Source: Petrolisthes cinctipes
Taxonomy: Eukaryota > Arthropoda > Malacostraca > Decapoda > Porcellanidae
Assembly: GCA_033782935.1 (NCBI GenBank)
Contig: JAWQEG010001550.1
Coordinates: 1 to 64,000 of the forward strand
Length of the DNA stretch: 64,000 nt
Reading direction: 5' to 3'
The notes under the pieces were generated by a model that ran no database searches, was not told the origin of the DNA, and saw only the letters and a list, made by a program, of their open reading frames with translations. Position 1 is the stretch's first letter; the number at the start of each line of letters is the position of its first letter. Positions 57,846 through 64,000 of the stretch are shown here, one piece after another. A program made the position numbers and the translations under genes.

Positions 57846-59650
57846 ATAAACTATATCTCATACTCAATAATTTAACTGGTAATAAAAAGAAGCCAAGGTT
57901 GCCTGAAGGATATCCTGATGAAGTACTTGCAAACAAATTCTTAGAATTTTTGACAATAAAATAGCAACTATAGTGGAAAGCTTTCCAGGAAGTGGTTTGA
58001 ATGTGATGCATAGACATACTCAAATGTCTGAGAGCAAATTACTTTGCTTTCAAAACATCGGTATGGCCAAGATGAATGAAATTGTACAACGAGTGAAATT
58101 AACTCATTGCGATAATGATCCGTTACCTGTATCGGATGTTATAACGAGTAAAAATGTAGACGAAATCTTTAATGTGTTCCTGCAAATTATCAACCTAAGT
58201 TTTGATAACAATGTTTTTCCGGAGAGTGAGAAATTGGCTATTATCAAGCCTATTGTAAAAGGTAACCTTGATCCTCAGAGTCTAAGTTCGTATAGACCAG
58301 TATCAAATCTGACCTTTTTATCGAAAGTGATTGAAAATGTAATTTTAGATCAGTTATGGCATCACTTGAATAAGGTGAAGGCTATACCTGATAGTCAGTC
58401 TGCATATAGGCGGCTATACTCAACTGAGACTGCACTATGTACTGTAGTAAATGACCTAATGGTGTTAATGGATGAAGGAAAGTGTAGTGTTCTTATTATG
58501 CTTGATTTGAGAGCTGCATTTGACACAGTAGTGCATAGTATACTCCTAGATGATTTAAAGTCTATAGGTGTTGAGGGGAATGTACTGGTCTATCTGGAAA
58601 GTTATTCAAAAGATAGAACATATTGTGTACAGATTGGGAAATCCTTTTCAAGAAATAAACCCCTGCGAAGAGGAGTCCCTCAGGGGAGTGTATTGGGTCC
58701 TATTCTCTTCTGTATCTACACTATCAAACTATCACATATACTAGAGAAATATGGTGCGAACTTCAAACTATTTGCTGATGATACAGTTTTATATATCTAT
58801 AAATAATGTGGTGGATGCAGAGGTGAATTTGAGTGTTATTATGTCCGATATTAAGGATTGGATGGATTTGAAACAACTCAAGTTAAATCCAAGTAAAACT
58901 GAGTGTTTGATCGTTGGAAAGAAGACCAATCTTAGAAGATTGGACATCTCAAGCTTACGAGTGCATGGTAGTACGCTGGATGTAAGAAACAAAGTGAAAG
59001 ACTTAGGAGTGCTGCTAGACGAAAATCTCTCTTTCGAAGCTCAAATTAATCAAGTGGTGAAAGTTTCTAGTTATCACCTGAGGAACATTGCTTTTGTTAG
59101 AAAATATTTAGATCAGGATACCGTGAAGATGCTTCTTCATAACTATGTCATAAGCAGACTGGATTACTGCAATTCCCTATATTATGGTTTGCCAGACTAT
59201 CGGTTAAGAAAATTGCAAAACGTAATGAACAGAGCAGCAAGATTAATTAAAGGTCTTCCATCTCATGAGAGGATAACCCCAGCACTCATTGACTTACATT
59301 GGTTACCAATAAAGGCGAGGATTGTGTACAAGATATGTCTTCTAACATTCCGAGCATTAAAATTTGGAAAACCGGAGTACTTGATGAATCTTTTAAGAGG
59401 TTTTCAAGTAAATACCTCAATGGAACTCAGGCATAGTGATGAGCAATACAGGTTAAATGAGCCAAGGAGTATTCTGACAATGGGTTTCAGAGCGTTTGAA
59501 AGGTGTGCACCAAGGCTCTTTAATGGATTGCCATTAGATGTCCGGAACAGTGAAAATTGCACGATTTTTAAGAAAAGACTGAAAACACATCTGTTCGCTG
59601 AGTGTTACGACACGGATGATATGAGTATTACAAGTGATTATAGTGTTTAG
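57842..59650 (+). pseudogene. LINE ORF2 reverse transcriptase part, three frames
   Basis: MNKLYLILNNLTG (57842 on) shifts near 57955 to the frame with SSYRPVSNLTFLSKVIENVI, MLDLRAAFDTV (first Asp) and GVPQGSVLGP. The FADDTVLY box near 58770 is intact, but the frame shifts again near 58800. The last part (58751-59650) has ALIDLHWLPIKARIVYKI and FNGLPLDVR, the tail typical of the CR1/L2/Rex group. It ends SDYSV-stop. Confidence 0.82.
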
Positions 59651-59731
59651 TAATATTGAGAGAGGCCCTGCGGAGCACCATCTGCTGGTGGAGCGGGGCA
59701 TAGAATATCCAACAACAAGTAACAAGTAACA

Positions 59732-60634
59732 TAAAAACATCCTTCACTTATTATCGTGTTGGTATGACGTAAGAGACGGGGCTGCCAGACGTTCACAGCA
59801 GCGTTCTTGATCGGTGGATTAATTTCCGAAACCTTTGTCATTTTTATTAAAATTACTGTATAGTGATAGTAATGGTATCGTCTTGAATATTGGTATATTT
59901 TTATTTAGTAATCAAAGTAATATATACCATAGGTATCGATACTCTCACCAAGTTTTCAGTATTTTGTAAACTCCGTGCCTGAGTTTCAAGATGTTTCTTT
60001 TGGTTATGCTCAGCATTGCTCACACAGTGAGTCAGTGACACTGTGATAGTAGTTGCTTAAGCCTTGAAGACAGTGGATGGGTTGTCTGTGCTCCGGTGTG
60101 CTTCATAAAATCTCGCCAGGAATAGTTCAGAAAGTTAGCACAATGATAAGGTGTGAACTTAATGTTTGTACAGCCACTAACAAAAATGGGTAAAAGGTTG
60201 TCGTCTCATCTACCACATAATTAAGGCACGTACGTAAGCTTCCCAGACATGTGAACTGAAACAGCGATTAGAAAAGATGTTTAGTAGTTTGCCTTACTGG
60301 AAATAGCAATCTAAATTTGTGTGGTGAATGTGTTCCATGATCATCCTTATTCTTTAATTTTTTTATCCTTCAAGATTCTCAAGAAGCACTGATCGAGTGA
60401 GGTGTCAACACCTTTGTTAGCGAGTGTAACCTATAGCTACGCTTATTTAAAAAAAATAGGAAATAATTAATCTAATAGTGAAGTGGAACTGCAGTGACTC
60501 ACGTATGGGTGTGACCTTGAGATAAAGCAGCAGCTAGGTAGTCTGGAAATACCAATAAGAAGCAAATTAACAACATTAACGGCAAGGTAAGCGGCATTTA
60601 AGTCTTAACACTTTCCCATGGCGCTCCACCCTTA
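59732..60634. other. Spacer between LINE and Harbinger-like element
   Basis: About 900 bp of AT-rich sequence without recognisable exon, repeat array or element ends. Confidence 0.45.
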
Positions 60635-61608
60635 AGCCCATGTCACACGAGAGATATTTTCTGGCATCTTTTGGTATTTTGCTACCAAATGATGCCCGTA
60701 CTGGTGGCAAAAAGTGCGCGTGTAGTCACACGGTGGATTCGTCTACCAGCATCTTCCACTGGCGTCTTCCCACAAACCAAAACAATCACTGAGTCACTTG
60801 GTAGACCATTCATTGCAATACTTCCACAATAATGACCTCTCTTTTTATAAAACCTGTGTAAGAATTTATGTGGTCAACATACAATGCACTCATAGAAACA
60901 GTAATGTCTGGTTTGTGAGGCTTACAATCCGTTCTGGCATATAATCTGAGCAGTTTGAATAATAATAAGGAAGAATTCTCTTGCGACCGGGCTCCTAACT
61001 TTAGCGACGTGTGATTGGCTGTCCAAACTTCTCATATCTCAGATGTTTTGATCTAGTATGCCTTAAATAAATTATCTGACACGTTATTATGTTTTTAATG
61101 TAACAAATATTATTATATAATAGCCAAATGACAAGCAAAAACTGTTTATATTAGGGGGAAAAACTTGAACTTGGTTTGTTCATTAGGCTACGGAGTTACT
61201 GTATCGTTCGAATCTATTCATTTTAGGTCAAGATACACCGTAAATATAAATGAAAGCAAAGTTATTAATACATGTTATTTTTTGTAATTTTAATTACTTT
61301 TTAACAAGATTCAATACAATTTGAAAATCTAAAGCCTGTATAATAGCCTCACGAAGTAACTAAAGAAATTAAGGATAAGGACCAAGTCATAGCATCCCTG
61401 GACCAACCAACATTTGCCATTTATCTCGATTTTAAACGAAATGTGAAGAGCTGAGGAGTCACTATGTACTGTGCGGCGTCGTCTGCAGCTCCAGTATATG
61501 TAAACAGAGATCCACCGTACTGGCGGCAAGAAGACGATCATGCGCGTCTTCCCGTTTGCTACCAAAATACCAAAAGATGCCAGAAAAAGTGTCCGTGTGA
61601 CATGGGCT
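60635..61608. mobile_element. PIF/Harbinger-like non-autonomous element
   Basis: The inverted ends AGCCCATGTCACACG are flanked by TTA (60632-60634 and 61609-61611), the 3-bp TWA target of PIF/Harbinger. A second inverted block, 'tctggcatcttttggtattttg', lies just inside both ends. Length is 974 bp with no transposase or Myb-like frame. An internal segment (about 60760-60900) recurs at 12515-12665. Confidence 0.75.
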
Positions 61609-62251
61609 TTAGACTATACCCCAGCAGGGCTCAGTAAATAACAGAGCAGCGTGACCTTGGTACTGGACTAGTGGTATTTTAAAACCCTCACTCTGAGTAG
61701 TAAAGATCAAAAGGAAGAGCTACATCCGACACAACAACCAACACATACTTGACCGGTCAGACCGGACTCCTCAGTGTCGAGTAGGGGTGGGCGTATCGAT
61801 ACCCAAGTATCTATATTTACGATTCCAGCAGCTAAATTTACACTGAAATATCGATACTAATGCCTAAGTATCGATATTTCTATACTTAAGAAATTACTTT
61901 CAATTTGGCATTTTTATATATGCTACAGTACAGATAAGATAATTTTATATTTTTTTGTATAAAAAAAATATAATTTACTAATATAAGTTTAAAAATATGC
62001 AGACATTTTTGCGTCTGGCAGCCCGGTATTGTTGTCCGAGTTTCATGCTACTAATTAATATAGCCTATTTTGGGTCATAAATGCAATTCATTAACTGAAT
62101 TATGCTTCAAAACATTCTTATAGAGGGGTGGAATAACATTACATAAAAGCAAATTAATGAAATATCAGGCAGAAGTTCAAGTATAGGTATCGTAATCGAT
62201 ACTGGGCCAAAAATACTGGTATCGCCCATGCCCATCCCTATTCCCTTATTC

Positions 62252-63473
62252 CAGGGCTCTCACTTCTGAGGAAATTTCCTTAGATCAGGAAATTGGCAGC
62301 TATCTAAGGAAATTTCTAAGGAAATGATTTTTTAAGGAAATTCTAAAGAAATCTGGGGCTTCAACGAGGAATAAGTTGAGGAAATTTGCAGTATTTTAGA
62401 GAAATTTTGTTCATGTGACTAATTATTACTATGAAAAGCGAAAACGATAAATTCCGGGTAAGTAGATCTAGCCTGAGAAGACATGAATTAGAAGAATTTC
62501 AAGCCTTCTTGGATATATCACTTAAGAGAATGTTGGCCGTAGGTCAAACACAATGGTTGTCTCTGGAGGCATGTGTCACTCACCTGCTCGAGCAGTGGGA
62601 TGCACTAACATTATATTTCAATTCATAGGTCAGATACGATCCAACCTGCAGGTTCCACACAGAGAAGTACAAGCTGTTGTCTTTTTTTATCCCAGCAAAT
62701 GCATTGAGTATTAAACCAGTCTCAGAGAACTGCATGTGTCAGGCTTTTCCTTTCCTAAATGAAATGTGTGACCGAAAGTCATCTGATCTTGAATGGAGGC
62801 AGGTAGTATTGGATGGCCGTTTTGAGGAGGAACAGGATGCTGCTCAGTTTTGGAAAAAGCAACTAAGTCTGAAGAAGGAGCATGGTACTGGTCAACCCAA
62901 ATTTCCTAACCTGTGTAAGATAGTTGGTTGTGCCCTGGCACTACCTCACTCAAATGCTGCTGTTGAGCGCATTTTTAGTCGGCTGAAACTAATCAAGACT
63001 GAAACAAGAAATTCATTTAAGACCACCAGTCTTGTAAGTTTACCTCACGTTAAAAATGCCCTGAGGAAAGATGGAATTTCCGCACACCAGTTGTCATGGG
63101 ATGATAATCTTAGAAGGGCACTTGAACACATTGAAAGCAATTAATGCAACTGATGCACTGATGAACAGTGCCAAAATATTCTGTGTGAAAAGTTCACACA
63201 CTAATTAATCAGAAAGAGAAGTTTTATTTTTTAAAATAAACATATCATCAATGTGATTTTCTTTCATTACTATATGCCTCAGAAATTTACATAAATAAAA
63301 TATTTTCACGGAAGAGTTTGAGGAAATAGAGCTCCATCTAAATTTAAGGAAATGGTCCGAGGAAATATGGTTCAGTCTAAGGAATTTTCAGGCATAAGGC
63401 CCAAGCAGAGGTAATTTCCCCCAGCAATAAATTTTTTTAAAGGAAATTCCTAGAATCATTTGTGAGAGCACTG
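62252..63473 (+). mobile_element. hAT transposon derivative
   Basis: The TIRs CAGGGCTCTCAC (left) and CAGTGCTCTCAC (right, opposite strand) carry a perfect 8-bp duplication CCTTATTC at 62244-62251 and 63474-63481. Length is 1,222 bp. Both ends hold repeated 'ttaaggaaatt' subterminal motifs. Only the 3' part of a transposase remains. Confidence 0.92.
62431..63144 (+). pseudogene. hAT transposase, C-terminal remnant
   Basis: Piece 1 (62431-62628) reads LRRHELEEFQAFL then QTQWLSLEACVTHLLEQWDA, a motif of the KIAA1586/ZNF862-type hAT proteins. Piece 2 (62677-63144, 155 aa) carries the hAT dimerisation signature LPHSNAAVERIFSRLKLIKT and RNSFKTTSLVSL and ends HIESN. The N-terminal zinc finger and most of the RNase-H core are missing, and the two pieces are in different frames. 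Confidence 0.85.
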
Positions 63474-64000
63474 CCTTATTCCCTAGTGTCGAGTCTGGTT
63501 CGCGCTTCTTGACAGTTAAGTTAGGCAAAGTTGGCCACTTCTGGTAAATTTCTTTAATAAGATATTAACCACAGGGAATTCTAGCTGTGTCGTTTTCATT
63601 TACATTATCATCGCATAATGCGTGGCATTACCAAGGATAAAACTGATAAGTGGCCCAGAATTATTCTTAATTTAAAAGTTTGATCCATTAAAAGTTCTGC
63701 TGTGTAGAACAATACTGGTTTAGTTTGTGAGATGTGGTATTGTTTGAAGTTTATTACGATGCATGGTGCAAGATGGCCTTGTAAAGTGTGGCATGGCGTG
63801 AGTTACGGTGAGTAGTTGTTGTTGTTGTTGAAGTTCCTCAAGCTGTCAGGCTGGCCAGGTAGCCCCGGTGAGTAGTTGTGATGTGTGGTATGGAGTGACA
63901 ACAGAATGTTATTCTGTGTGTGTATTGTTGTTTTCACGTATCAAAAAGGGGAGGAGGGGGTGTTCTTATCTGGAGTAATCGCAGTAGATAATAACTGCAT
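63474..64000. other. Right edge of window, nothing recognised
   Basis: Mostly unremarkable. A short (TTG)n at about 63820-63840 and a G-rich run near 63950 are the only low-complexity pieces. Confidence 0.4.

Larger units (their letters stand above)
55480..59731 (+). mobile_element. CR1/L2-like LINE, nearly full length, ORF2 broken
   Basis: The order 5' UTR-like sequence, ORF1 (55603-56742), ORF2 pieces (about 56755-59650) and an 80-bp 3' tail ending in 'aacaagtaacaagtaacata' is that of a non-LTR retrotransposon. ORF2 lies in four successive frames and the endonuclease has lost acidic residues, so the copy is inactive even though ORF1 is open. The 5' boundary is uncertain. Confidence 0.85.

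Overview
The window is eukaryotic nuclear DNA, most likely from a decapod crustacean or another arthropod. Three observations support this: arrays of the arthropod telomeric unit TTAGG lie inside dispersed repeats; a ZAD-type C2H2 zinc-finger gene is present; and PAR-6 has an arthropod-style EGVLHL C-terminus. Exons are small, introns are AT-rich, and (GA)n, (CT)n, (GT)n and (AT)n microsatellites are abundant. I saw no prokaryotic features, CRISPR array, rRNA or intact tRNA.

Layout. 1-2470: microsatellites and small repeats. 2573-9491 (minus): a complete 12-exon GPAA1 gene (GPI transamidase subunit, 627 aa), with a 25-bp minisatellite just upstream of its start codon. 9801-15600: intergenic repeats and MITEs. 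15618-21152 (minus): par-6 (PB1, semi-CRIB and PDZ) in five recognised exons, with a decayed Tc1/mariner element inside intron 2. 21454-24430: a hAT-type MITE and a cluster of nested insertions. 25390-27009 (plus): a 15-finger C2H2 protein in one long exon. 29362-29951 (plus): two exons of a DPF-rich, endocytic-adaptor-like gene, one carrying an out-of-frame 46-bp tandem duplication. 31087-37237: a repeat-dense block bounded by 21-bp inverted ends, holding a 56-bp minisatellite and a broken RTE-like LINE. 38661-39634: a non-autonomous Helitron. 41234-49661 (minus): six coding exons of a ZAD-C2H2 regulator (872 aa) with poly-His/poly-Gln tracts, an AT-hook and 11 fingers. 50445-63473: LINE remnants, two further TTAGG-bearing elements, a nearly complete CR1/L2-like LINE, a PIF/Harbinger-like element and a hAT derivative.

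The host genes are unrelated in function: GPI anchoring in the ER, cell polarity, endocytosis and transcription. They do not form a pathway. The most unusual content is a MITE family (eight copies read here) that carries expandable TTAGG telomere-type arrays. Its copies have recognisable 8-bp target duplications, and two copies are inserted inside a third.

All exon models were built by hand from splice signals, reading-frame continuity and recalled family sequences. No alignment or database search was run.
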